Shown here piece after piece: positions 10,308-21,009 of a stretch of 64,000 nucleotides of DNA. The notes beneath the pieces are model-generated. The model saw nothing but the letters and a program-made list of their open reading frames with translations, was not told the origin of the DNA and made no database searches. Made by a program: the position numbers and the translations under genes. How positions within the stretch are numbered: the first letter of the stretch is position 1; every line of letters begins with the position of its first letter. Origin of the DNA: Solen grandis (taxonomy: Eukaryota; Mollusca; Bivalvia; Adapedonta; Solenidae); contig CM037782.1 of assembly GCA_021229015.1 (NCBI GenBank), positions 57,409,518 through 57,473,517 of the forward strand. The letters are read 5' to 3'.

Positions 10308-13300
10308 CTGAAAATAAAAAATTCTACAGGCATGATTGGGATAGTTCAGCAAATCTTAAAAGATGTTAAAGAATGTGTTATTTTCCTAAGTTAAAAAGAA
10401 TTGATTATATAACATATAGTTACACATTGGCTAATAACCTGCATTTTCCACTCATGAATTGCAATGCAGGACCCAGAAGGAACAGCTCCTGATCATTAAG
10501 GCTTTCCGCAAACCTGTGGAAAACGTATAGGGTTTGTTATGTTTATTCTTCTTATTATTATTCTTCTTCCAACCTAATTCAAGAGTTAATTTATATATGT
10601 TGCCAATGGCCACATGAAAATTAAAATGCTTTGACAAAAAGTTTAAACTTTTAAAATCAAGTGTTTTCAATTTTCAATGACATCAAATGACGTCAGATTT
10701 GACGTAAGCTTCAAAAGTTTGTTCGCGCTCTAGAGGCTTCAAATCTGGTCTGATTATCTTCATATTTTCACAGAAGATGTATTTTAGGATGTAGATGTAC
10801 ACCTTGGCATTCAAATTTCCAAATTCGAAAATATAAAGATTTCATGGCAAAACCGAGATTCGAACTTAGGTCCTAAAAATATATTTTAATGTTACAAGGC
10901 CACCTAATGGGTTAGAAACATAAAAATTGGACAGCATATCAGCCTAAAGGTCTTCTTTCTACTTCCTAAAGGATTTTTTCTGAAGTCATGATGTCATAAA
11001 AATGACAAAAAGCATCTTTTTGAAAAATTTCTTTTGCTCTGTTATCATGACTTTTGACTCAATCTTTTTGAAAATTGTATTGCAGGGATTAAAAAGTTTG
11101 AATTTATAGATTTATAGTCAGATTTGACGTCAGCTTCAAAAGTTTGTTCGCGCTCTAGAGCCTTCATTTCTAGTCCGATCATCTTGATATTTTCACAGAA
11201 GATGTAATTTAAGATGTAGATGTGCACCTTGGCATTCAAATTTTCAAATTCGAAAAGATTAAGATTTCATGGCGATATCGAGTTTCAAACTTTGGTCCTA
11301 AAATTACATTTTAATGTTACAAATCCCCCTGATGTGTTAGAAAAATGAAAATTGGACAGCATATTGGCATAGAGGTTTACATTCTTTTTTCTGCATTATT
11401 TTCTCAAAAAAGCATTTTTTACATTTTGAATCGGTTGAGTTATTGCAGGAAAACAAAAAGTGTACTTTAAACAAAATTTAAACGCTGTGGCTTCATGAAC
11501 TTTGAGTCAATCATTATGAATTTTTCAGGATTAACACAGTAAAAAGTGTAGTGATGTATACTGCAAGGAATATTTGTTTGGTCACGTGATTATGTCGGCA
11601 TGAATATTTACGCAAGAATAATAAAAAAATTCATACAAAATCGGCAAGTCAATGTATGAAGTTCAAATTTACATGAATGCCGAAGCCTAAGATGTGCAAA
11701 AAGTCCTGAGAAAATTTCAAGTGATTCCGTCAACAAACATGGCAGATATTCATGTTTTTCGGAAAGGGCTTGTATATGAAAATCTAGCAATTTGAAGTCA
11801 GAGAAGAAGGCGGTTATTGGGTTGGTTACACTAGATCCGGACGTTCCTACGCAGGAAAGAGTGCCTGTGTTGAAAGGTGAATTGTGATGCGTATTTGAGA
11901 GAATGAGGTGCATTTTTGGATGCAATGGTGTACACCAGGACCAATAAGCATATTGCATATTGCTTTTGTTATAACGGCTTTCTTCAAACTTTTATTAGGG
12001 CTTTCTGCCTCAACTTTGGTCCTTAAAATTAAATTTAAATGTTAAAAAGCCCCCTGATGCGTTTGAAGCATGAAAATTGGACAGCATATCAGCATAGAGA
12101 ATAACATTCTATTTTCTGAATGATTTTCTCTTAAGTCGCGTGGTTATGACGTCATCAAAAAGACAAAAAGCATTTCTTTTTAAAGATTTCTCTTGCTCTG
12201 GTATCATGAATTTTGAGTCAATCTTAATCAAATCTTCAGAATTGATAGAGTTAAAATTGAAGTGATGCATACTGCAAGAAATGTTTGTTTTGTCATGTGG
12301 TTATGACATCATGCCTACTAAAGCAATAATTATTGAAAAAATCATATAAAATCGCCAATTAAACCAATGAACTTAAAATTTTAAAAATTGTCGAAACTTA
12401 GTATGTTCATAAGGTCTTGAAAATTTTAAGTGATTACGTCATTAAACATGGCAGATATTAATGTTTCATGGAATGCCTTCTTGAAAATGTGAAAACAAAC
12501 CTGTTCGCAATCTCGAAGATATGTTTTTTCTAGATTCATAGACGTTAGCTATACATTTCCTTCCAAAAAAAAAAGATATTTCTCCTTAGTCACTTGATTT
12601 TGACGTCAATGAAATATAAAAATCATTCATTTCAATTTGTATTCATGCTCCAGCGTCATGAGTATTGATACCAATCTTAAGCATACCTTTACATACTTAG
12701 TAAGCAAAATATATTAAAAAGATCATAAGACTGGATATACATATTAACTTTAAATTAGTAATATTGCTAGTAATGCACAAAACGTCCAGAAATTTCAAGT
12801 GATTACGTCATCAAACATGACATATTCATGTTTTTTATATAATAGCTAATTCATGAAAGTGGTCATTGGGTTGGTTGAGCAAGATTTGATTGTTCTTTTT
12901 CAGGAAAGTGTTCCCGTGTTGAATAGTGAATTGTGATACGATTTTGAGTAAATGAGTCGCATTTAAGATGAATTTGTATAATTATACTAGAACCAGAAAA
13001 CCTATACAGATAACTTGTTGCATTTGCCATCACGGCTTACCGCAAACCTAAAGACAATGACAAATTCTTGTATATCTACCTATCGATTTTTTTTATGTTT
13101 TATAAAGGTTTAAGTTTCTTTTTCTAAATCTTTTTAAAAAAAAAATATATATATATATGTATAAAGCAAAAGCAAATGAATTGTTGAAAGTTTCAAGATG
13201 TTTATAACATTAATTACATAGAAATAAGAAATTATTTTCATGATTTTGCTTACACCTCTGCCTTTGTTTCCATCTATTTTTGCAAATGTAAAACTCAATC

Positions 13301-13773
13301 AATTTAAAGGTTGAAAGTCATGGATTTCAAAGTATTTTTTATCTTTTTTACAATTTCAATTATATGGAACAAACTGCAATGAATATTCGTTAAGTCATAT
13401 GCTTACGAAGAAATGGATATTAAATAAAGAATATAAAAAAATATTTAAATTGATTGAATAACGTAAGAAAAAAATTCTTAAGGATAGTATTATCTTAAAA
13501 TTTTCCTGTTGTTTTTTCTGCATGATAGTAAACGGGTTGCGTTATCAAATGAGATCCATATTTATGCTTTCTAAATACTTCTTAAGAAGATAAAAGTGAG
13601 AAAAAAAAATGAGATTTAAAGCTTATTTTTGAACATAAGTATATATTTATGATAATGGTGATTTACGTATTAAATATTCCATGATTAAGCATCATTATTC
13701 CATTTCAATACCTTTGAAATAAGCAAACGGAAAGCTGCTTCGTTTGTATCTTAAACAAATGACTTCTAGTTTA
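7302..13773. repeat. Very large interrupted inverted repeat (arms about 2.6 and 3.3 kb)
   Basis: The outer ends AAACTAGAAGTCGTTTGTTT (7303) and AACAAATGACTTCTAGTTT (13754-13772) are inverted copies, and matching continues inward for kilobases with drift. Pairs include about 8000-8150 with 12900-13075, 8460-8530 with 12590-12665, 8940-9300 with 11280-12200, and 9840-9945 with 10500-10600. The right arm has an extra partial duplication (about 11600-12000). The spacer 9949-10498 holds the NADAR exon 10156-10307. Motifs like GCGGAAAGCC recur at about 8027, 9935 and 10499. No transposase was recognised. Confidence 0.85.
10156..10307 (-). CDS. NADAR gene, internal exon (middle of domain)
   Basis: Acceptor TTTTCAG precedes 10307 and donor GTGATT follows 10156 on the minus strand. 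The 152 nt are 2 nt plus 50 complete codons. The reading includes LFDDRKIARKIL, KSLGRKVKGF and a Trp-containing stretch ending GNLAK, all typical of the centre of NADAR. The exon sits in the roughly 550-bp spacer between two arms of a very large inverted repeat (7302-9948 and 10499-13773). Confidence 0.8.
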
Positions 13774-14300
13774 TAATTGCAACTTGTTTAAATCACCTGA
13801 TCTTTTGGCAGGGTTTTTAAGCTCAGCCTACAGATTGTTCTTTGTAAACTTGATCATATTTCAGCATGTACTTTTCCACTTTATATAACATGGGTATGAG
13901 CCAATTATTTGTTTAAAATTTGAATTTAGTTACAATTATATGAGAACAATATGTTATTAGAAGACCTATAATCATATTTTAGGTAAAAGTTCTTACAACT
14001 TAATACTAATCCCTCTCAACGGTCCATGGGTTGGACCAGTACTTTGCACCTGGGAAGGTCATGAAATATCCTTGCCCCTATGGGGGTTAAAACTTACAAC
14101 AGTCAGCTCCACAGTCGGGCACATTACCACTGGACCATGGCGACTTAATGGGTGTGATTTTCATTTTGTTTGAGAACACAGTACCAGGGCTATCAACAGT
14201 TGACATTTTTCTCCAAGCTGACCAAATTTATAACTATATATGAAAACATTACTTCAAGCAAGGCATGGTCGCAATTGTTCAATTTGAACTGTCAATGTCT
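13774..14300. other. Intergenic stretch before the assembly gap
   Basis: Read on the minus strand, 14000-14150 contains TGGTCCAGTGGTAATGTG followed by pairing-like blocks. This is a weak tRNA-like (SINE-type) signature without a clean B box. No exon of the flanking genes was recognised, although both lack their 5' ends around here. Confidence 0.35.
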
Positions 14301-14400
14301 NNNNNNNNNNNNNNNNNNNNNNNNNNNNNNNNNNNNNNNNNNNNNNNNNNNNNNNNNNNNNNNNNNNNNNNNNNNNNNNNNNNNNNNNNNNNNNNNNNNN
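14301..14400. other. Assembly gap (100 N)
   Basis: Exactly 100 N, the usual placeholder for a gap of unknown size. It may hide first exons of the lipase and NADAR genes. Confidence 0.98.
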
Positions 14401-14718
14401 CGAGAGCAAAATAATAAAGCTCGTACCTAAGTACCAAGTACCATGTTTGTTGGCATAAATGTTATTGTGCGAGAACCAAGAAGGCTTACATTCCACCAGC
14501 AAAACTGCATGATAACCGAATTTATTCCGGTTATTTAAAGAGAGGAAACGTAAATTATTTCAATTTTTTTTTGTTGTTGTTGTTTTCATACGTTTCAGTT
14601 TCACACACAAAACTGAGAAAGCTATAACCTGGAATTTCCATCCATGTACTATGGACATCTTCAGCAGACTGATCACCTTGTCTGGTCTCTTGAGGGCGTG
14701 AGAGATGTTAATATATTG

Positions 14719-16376
14719 AGGTGTGTGAAGTTAGCGCGTAGATCGTAGATCGTAAATCAACACTATAACTAATTTTCTTTGTCGACCTGGGTCGTAGATC
14801 GTAGCTCAACCACTCAAATAAAACAAAAAAAAATTGTAGCTCAACCATTCAAATAAACCAAAATAAATGGTTGAGCTGGGTCGTAGATCGTAGCTCAACC
14901 ATTGAAATAAACCAAAATAAATGGTTGAGCTGGATCGTAGATCGTAGCTCAACCATTAAAAAGTCAAATGGTTGAGCTGGGTCGTAGATCGTGCTCACCA
15001 TTGAAAATTTCATAAATGGTTGAGCTGGATCGTAGATCGTAGCTTCAACCATTAAAAAAATGTGAGCTGGTCGTAGATCACGCATTGGAACTCATAATGT
15101 GAGCTGGGTCGTAGATCGTAGCTCAACCATTAAATAAAACTATAAATCATTATGATCGTAGATCGTAGGCATTGAAACTTAGCATGTTTGGGATCGTAGA
15201 TCGTAGTTCGACCATTGAAAACTTTCATAGAATGTGAGCGGTCGTAGATCGGTCACATTGAAGTTGAATGTGAGCTGTCGTAGATCGTAGCTCGACCATT
15301 GAAAACTTTCATAGAATGGTTGAGCTGGGTCGTAGATCGTAGCTCAACCATTCAAATAAACATTAATTTTGTCGGAAAAAAAAATGCTTTCGTCGGGAAA
15401 AGAGTTTCCGTCGAAAATCTTTGTACTTGTCGGTAATATCTCATTCGTCGGAAAAGTTTCCATCGGGAAATTTTCTGTTCGTCGGGAAAAATTATTTGTC
15501 GGGAATTTAGTATTAGTTGTGAAAATTGTATTTTGTCGGGATAATTGTACTCGTCGGGAAAATTGCATTTGTCGGAAAAGAATGCATTCGTCGGGAAAAA
15601 TTATATGTCGGGAATTCCGACGAAGATAAAAATATTAACAAAATACAATTTTCACAACTAATACTAAATTCCCGACATATAATTTTTCCCGACGAAATGA
15701 AAATTTCCCGACGGAAACTTTTCCGACGAATGAATTCCGTGAACTTTTTCAATGGTTGAGCTACGATCTACGATCCAGTTCAACCATTTAAAATGGTTTA
15801 TTTGAATGGTTGAGCTACGATCTACGATCCAGCTCAACTATTCTATGAAAGTTTTCAATGGTCGAGCTACGATCTTCGACCCAACTCAACCATTCTATGA
15901 ACATTTTCAATGGTCGAGCTACGATCTACGACCCAGCTCAACCATTTTATGAAAGTTTTCAATGGTCGAGCTACGATCTACGACCCAGCTCAACCATTTA
16001 TAATGGTTTATTTGAATGGTTGAGCTACGATCTACGACCCAGCTCAACCATTTATAATGGTTTATTTAAATGGTTGAGCTACGATCTACGACCCAGCTCA
16101 ACCATTCTATGAAAGTTTTCAATGGTCGAGCTACGATCTACGACCCAGCTCAACCATTCCGTGAACTTTTTCAATGGTTGAGCTACGATCTACGATCCAG
16201 CTCAACCATTTATTTTGGTGTATTTGAATGGTTGAGCTACGATCTACGACCCAGCTCAACCATTTATTTTGGTTTATTTGAATGGTTGAGCTACGATCTA
16301 CGACCCAGGTCGACAAAGAAAATTAGTTATAGTGTTGATTTACGATCTACGATCTACGCGCTAACTTCACACACCT
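14719..16376. mobile_element. Foldback element with 9-bp target duplication
   Basis: The left end AGGTGTGTGAAGTTAGCGCG and its inverted copy at 16357-16376 stay identical for about 90 bases. The flanks 14710-14718 and 16377-16385 are both AATATATTG, a perfect 9-bp duplication. The arms are arrays of a unit around GGTCGTAGATCGTAGC bounded by TGGTTGAGCT and AGCTCAACCA, so each unit is itself palindromic. The centre (about 15370-15735) is a second inverted array of GTCGGGAAAA units. No ORF encodes a transposase. Long structured inverted repeats plus a 9-bp duplication fit foldback or Mutator-like elements. Confidence 0.88.
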
Positions 16377-16385
16377 AATATATTG

Positions 16386-16810
16386 TCCAAACAAAACTTG
16401 AAATAGTGACTAAAACCACACAGTTCAACCTTCATCAAAATATAAGGAAACATGAAAATAATCAATTATTGTTGGTGTTTGAAAAACGAGTCATGTTTAG
16501 AACACCTAAAAAAGAAAAACAAACAAACAAAAAGTAAGAGACACTTGAAAAATAATTTTCAAGATATATATTTCTTTTTTAATTGCATTACTCACTTCTT
16601 TCCTCATTGCCCTTCAATAAGGAAAGAAAAGAAACGGAAATATAATCAAAGCTATGTGATTTTCGATAAGGCAATGTGTTGTTCTGTAAAGGACGATTCT
16701 TTCTTGCTTCTTGTATTACCAAAATAGTTTGAAAAAGTATGTAATAAGAATTATTTTTATGGCATTAATTAACACCTGAGTAAAAAAAATGTTTCCATTT
16801 ACCGTTTCAG
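16386..16810. other. Stretch upstream of the lipase Asp exon
   Basis: AT-rich and unique-looking. No splice-flanked coding block was recognised, so the preceding lipase exon (with the nucleophile Ser) is not here. Confidence 0.5.
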
Positions 16811-16927
16811 GGTTGGATCCGGCTGGGCCTGCTTTTGAAAATACAGATATAACGGTCCGCCTTGATCCGTCAGACGCTTTATTTGTTGATGTCATTCATA
16901 CGGACGGGGAACCGCTATCCTCTCTTG
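16811..16927 (+). CDS. Lipase exon with catalytic Asp
   Basis: Acceptor TTTCAG ends at 16810 and donor GTATGT starts at 16928. Frame: 2 nt, 38 codons, 1 nt. It reads [11 protein letters not shown] then [16 protein letters not shown], a near-consensus lipase segment with the triad Asp in the first block. It lies about 430 bp downstream of the foldback element that ends at 16376. Confidence 0.9.
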
Positions 16928-19900
16928 GTATGTCATGAAAAAATAAATATGCATATACGTATGAATTTCTTGTCGCGTAATTTAACTGACCAAAATTCTA
17001 ATTGTTTTATAGCTACGTAAATATGTGTCTTTTTCTTTTTACGAGTAAATATTCTATACTATTCATTAGATGTAGATTATCAATAAATATACGTTTACTT
17101 TATGTTTATTATTTTGAACATTTCCGAAATCTTTCCGTTTAACGAGTGAGGAAGCCTTCCAGCTGGCTTGCGGTAGGTCGGTGGTTCTACCCGGGTACCT
17201 CTGTGTACTCGGGGTCTTCCTCCACCTTCAATTAGCTGGACGTCGCTATATGATTGAAATACTGTCGCAGCGACGGTAAACCCCCAATACAACAACAACA
17301 ATCCGTTTAACGAAGAAAGATAATCCAAAAATCACTTTGAAGCAGTAGGGTAGTGATTCTTCCCCTTTGTTTATTACGCATTTTAGCTTATTTCTTTCAT
17401 ACCTACTGGAAAATGGTAATTAGTATTTACTGAAGGGCAACCAGGTCAAAATTCTGTTCAATGGTTGCTTATTCTGCCGTATTTTACCAAGAAATTTTAA
17501 TTTGCATTCCACCATAACGTTTAACTTCAGTCTCGATTATGCAATTAAAAAGTGCAAACTGTTACATGTGTAATGTGCGATTTCTGTTTTGCCAATTCCC
17601 TTTCTTCTTAATATTTAACGCTAAATGCTTAACCGAATTCCGATAAACGTAATCCGACTGCGAAACTACAAATACATGTACCTTCTTTTCCAATGGTTTC
17701 TTACTCTGTCTTTAAACGGTGCCGTGCTAAAAATAAGCTCGTGCATTTGATACAAGTATGGCGAATCAGAGAAAGAAATGAAGACATTATGCATGGCTTC
17801 ATGTAATATATCACATATAACACAACCATCAACCTACTGAGAAAGGTTCAAGATAAACTGGAAAAGATCAGCACTGCAGTTATTGCAACTGACTGGCATT
17901 GCATGCAATTGTGTTGAACGTACAATCATTGATTTTACTATGGAACAGAATCAGAGCAAAAAAATACATTTTGCATTTTTACAAGCCCATGCTTACATGT
18001 GACATTCTTCGTCATACTGACAAGTGAAATGTCAGTTTACTGTCAAACTGGTTTGGATTTATCCTGGCATGAGTAGGTCTGTTTACGTGAAGATTGTTTT
18101 GGTCATAGATCAGCATACTTTCAAAGTAGTCGATCTGGGTTTATACTGACAGCATGGACGTCAGTCAGCTTACAGGTTGATCTGGGTTGATGCGAATTTT
18201 GACCTGGTTACCCTTCCGTAAGTATTTACGTCGCATTTGAGATTTTAACCCACATTGATGAAAATATCAAAACTTTTCACTATACTGATTGCGATACGTT
18301 TCCGGTGACACAATATTGTTGTCGTCTTGAAGTAAAAAAAAAAAAAACATAAAGATTATATCATTCACCATACCAATTGCGATACGTTTCCGGTGACACA
18401 ATATTGTTGTCGTCTTGACGTAAAAAAAAAACAAACAAAAAAAACAACAACAAAAAACAGAGATTATATCATTCAAAATGCTGTGAATATTTGCCATTTT
18501 AAATACGTTAAAAGGATAAAGTTTAAAGAATAAAGAGATGTGCAAGGAAATAGAAAATATGGATTCTAAAAATAAAGAACTGGTTGATTTACGATTTTTG
18601 AGATTTGTCAAATCAAGAGTGACACGCATGGAAAGTACTTAGTAACTTCGTCTACCGGCAATACATGTTTTCGTGGGATGGGATAATTTGACATAAAAGA
18701 GAAGTTCTAAATAAGACCAATACCACAGTATTCAACAAACATAATTATATCTAGTCCTTAATATTAGAGTAGATTATCCAAGTAGGAAAATAAAAACAAC
18801 ATATATTTCAGTCAGTCACAAACTTGACCTTCCTAATCCAAATGGCGGTTCGCTCCAGTCATTACCGGTACAATTATCAAGTCTGCGGTGCTGTCAAGGT
18901 CATGTAAAATTGTGTCCACTGTATTCGTCGTTTATTTGTCTTTTTAAAGGTTTCGGCATAGGCCGTCCTGCAGGCACGGTGGATTTCTTCCCAAATGGTG
19001 GCAAGGACCAGCCCGGCTGTCCCTCATCTTACTTCGCCCAAATGGGTCTCATCTTTACGGGAAATTTTGGTGCGTAAACAAGCTAAATATGCAAACAACA
19101 TTCCAATTTAGTTTATATCGGCTAGTAGACAAACTTATACATAAAATTATTCGGTTGTAAAAACGTGTGCACTCAATGTGTCTTCAATTTCTTTTAAAAA
19201 TGTTAGGCTGTTAAATATCCACCAAAGTCTTCCGAAATTAATAGAATATACATATTAGAATGGGCATACAATACACAACTAACTGTTTTGACCCAAACAT
19301 TTTTTTTCTGTAAGAAATAATATATTTATATTTAAGAAAGCCTGTGTTTACTTTTGTAAATGAGTATATGATATATATTCAAACATCGTTGGCGATATTG
19401 GTTAGTGGTACTTTATAGTAGGGTGACAATGAGTGAAAAAGAAAAATAGGGGTAAGTTGGACAGGTATTGCAAAACTGAGCAGTGTTACATATCAAATGT
19501 TTATAAAAACAGCCGGCATAAATTGGCATTAGTGGTGGCGTTCCGATAAATACAAGATGATTGCCAAGATGATCAACAAGGTGATCGCCAAATGAATGAG
19601 TGAAGCTAAAATAAGTTAATATTTGTCTTATTACACATTCTTGGTGTTGGAGAAATAGAAATATGTAAAATTTCGTTTTAAAAACTTTTTTTTTTTTTTT
19701 TGGTTTTTGGTTTTTTTTTCGTCTTGTTTTCTTTTCTTTTTTTTAAATGCTACTAATAATTTTAATAAGGTCATTGTCATATTCAAGGTGAAATTCAATA
19801 TCAAAGGTCAAACTTGCAAGAAAAACACAAGTTTGCTCAGCATTTTAGATACCACTGAATATATTAAGTAAATGGTATAACATGGAAGCATATATAGACT

Positions 19901-21009
19901 TTGTCATCTATTTTTAAATATCTTTATGAATTACATGTCTTTTTTTTTTCTTCTTCAAATTAATTTCAATTATTAGTAAATGTTATGTCAATATATTGGT
20001 GAAACATCAAACTTAATGAAACAAAAAGAATTTGGAGTTTACTATTTATACATCTATTATTAAATACCCTTACATATGGCTAAAACATATCTTTATTTGG
20101 GGAAAAAAAGACACAAACCGACAGTATTGGTTTGTTTTTTTCTAATGTTCAAGCATTTATTTTTTTTCCTATTTTTTAAATGAATACTTTTTAGAATCTT
20201 ATCTATAAGATAGAAACTTAAAAAAACAATATGTCACTAGACTTATTTTTAAGAATAGGCATTTAAAGTTTGTCGGTGGGTAATTTACTTAGAGGAAATC
20301 TAACTTCGGAGTAGATAAAAAAAATATTTTTACAAATATTTATAGGCCTGTAGACCTTTTACCGAATTCCCGTATACATTTCACACTGGAATAACGCGTA
20401 TGCGCTGCAAGTTCTGTCCCTATATCAAATATATACTGCATCTGTATCACCCACTTAAGATATTCAGTTTCGTTTAGATGTATATTATGCAAATGTTGAT
20501 TGTCTTACAAAATGAACCATGAAGTCAACTTTTAGTAATTTTAAACACTTTTTGTGCTATGAATATATATAGGGAAGTATAATGGTGACATTTCATTTTA
20601 GTCCTAGAACATTACAATACCACGTTTTGATACTTGCTTCACGGTTTTCCTTTGGATGTCTTCCTTTTTCAACATTCTAAAATTCTACATTAAATGTATA
20701 ATTTGTTATTTCCTAACGACAACCATCAAATATACTCATCTAATTTTTGTTTTCAGAATTGGTCAATAACTTTGCTGCAGTCATCTCCGAGCCCTCAAAC
20801 TATTCACGGAATCTATAAATGGCAAGTGCAGTTTTGTGGCATACCCATGCAACATTACAAGCGCTTATTCGGGAGTCACGTGTGATAACTGTACTTCCGG
20901 TTGTGGAATAATGGGATATCACGTGGACACAAACATGCAAAGTGGGCAGTATTACCTTCGCACCAACCCTCATGCGCCGTTTTGCAAATCTAGAGTGAAA
21001 ACAACGTGA
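16811..21009 (+). CDS. Pancreatic-lipase-family enzyme, C-terminal half (3 exons), frame break
   Basis: Exons are 16811-16927, 18950-19069 and 20757-21009. Exon 1 carries [11 protein letters not shown] and [18 protein letters not shown]; the first block holds the catalytic Asp of animal lipases. Exon 2 carries [13 protein letters not shown]. Exon 3 carries [14 protein letters not shown], with the catalytic His in CSH, then [10 protein letters not shown], a cysteine-rich lid-proximal segment, MGYHVD and the terminal HAPFC block before TGA. There is no PLAT domain, as in PLA1/lipase-related proteins. These are secreted enzymes hydrolysing glycerol esters. All junctions are phase 1, which fits. 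The frame breaks at about 20774-20777: upstream reads NNFA, and CSHLRA is in the next frame, as if one base were lost. The exon with the nucleophile Ser (GHSLG) and the signal peptide were not found upstream. It may be a real gene with an assembly error, or a pseudogene. Confidence 0.82.
17146..17301 (+). mobile_element. tRNA-type SINE, 5'-truncated, 12-bp target duplication
   Basis: The body starts GTGAGGAAGCCTTCCAGCTG and ends in (CAA)n. TCCGTTTAACGA flanks it at 17134-17145 and 17302-17313, a perfect target duplication. It lies in the first visible lipase intron. It lacks the tRNA head present in the copy at 24210. Confidence 0.9.
18280..18432. repeat. Tandem duplication in lipase intron
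   Basis: Two copies of an about 80-bp segment containing TTGCGATACGTTTCCGGTGA and a poly-A run lie side by side at about 18285 and 18370. The rest of this 2-kb intron shows only AT-rich sequence and the SINE. Confidence 0.75.
18950..19069 (+). CDS. Lipase exon with the DFFPNGG block
   Basis: Acceptor TTTTTAAAG ends at 18949; the exon completes the split Gly codon left by the previous exon (G then GT). It reads [20 protein letters not shown] and QPGC, the conserved block between the triad Asp and His of animal lipases. The donor is GTGCGT at 19070; a second possible donor, GTAAAC, lies 4 bp further on. Confidence 0.88.
20757..21009 (+). pseudogene. Lipase last exon with triad His; one-base frame break
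   Basis: From acceptor TTTTCAG the phase-correct frame reads ELVNNFA and then meets TAA at about 20817. The lipase motif [14 protein letters not shown] and all downstream cysteine blocks to TGA (21007-21009) are in the next frame. Adding one base near 20775 would give the same PGC-to-His spacing as mammalian pancreatic lipase as I recall it (25 residues). A frame-preserving splice exists on paper (donor 19074, acceptor after 20780), but it would delete the Cys before the triad His. An AATAAA lies at 21263-21268. Typed as pseudogene because the frame is broken in this assembly; a sequencing indel is equally possible. Confidence 0.6.

Noticed and set aside
14566..14730. Minus-strand reading QSAEDVHSTWMEIPGY as a possible exon
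   Set aside because: No domain is recognised, flanking splice sites are unconvincing, and it does not resemble the missing NADAR N-terminus.
15344..15759. Several overlapping ORFs on both strands
   Set aside because: All are translations of GTCGGGAAAA subrepeats in the foldback element; the same words are read in several frames.
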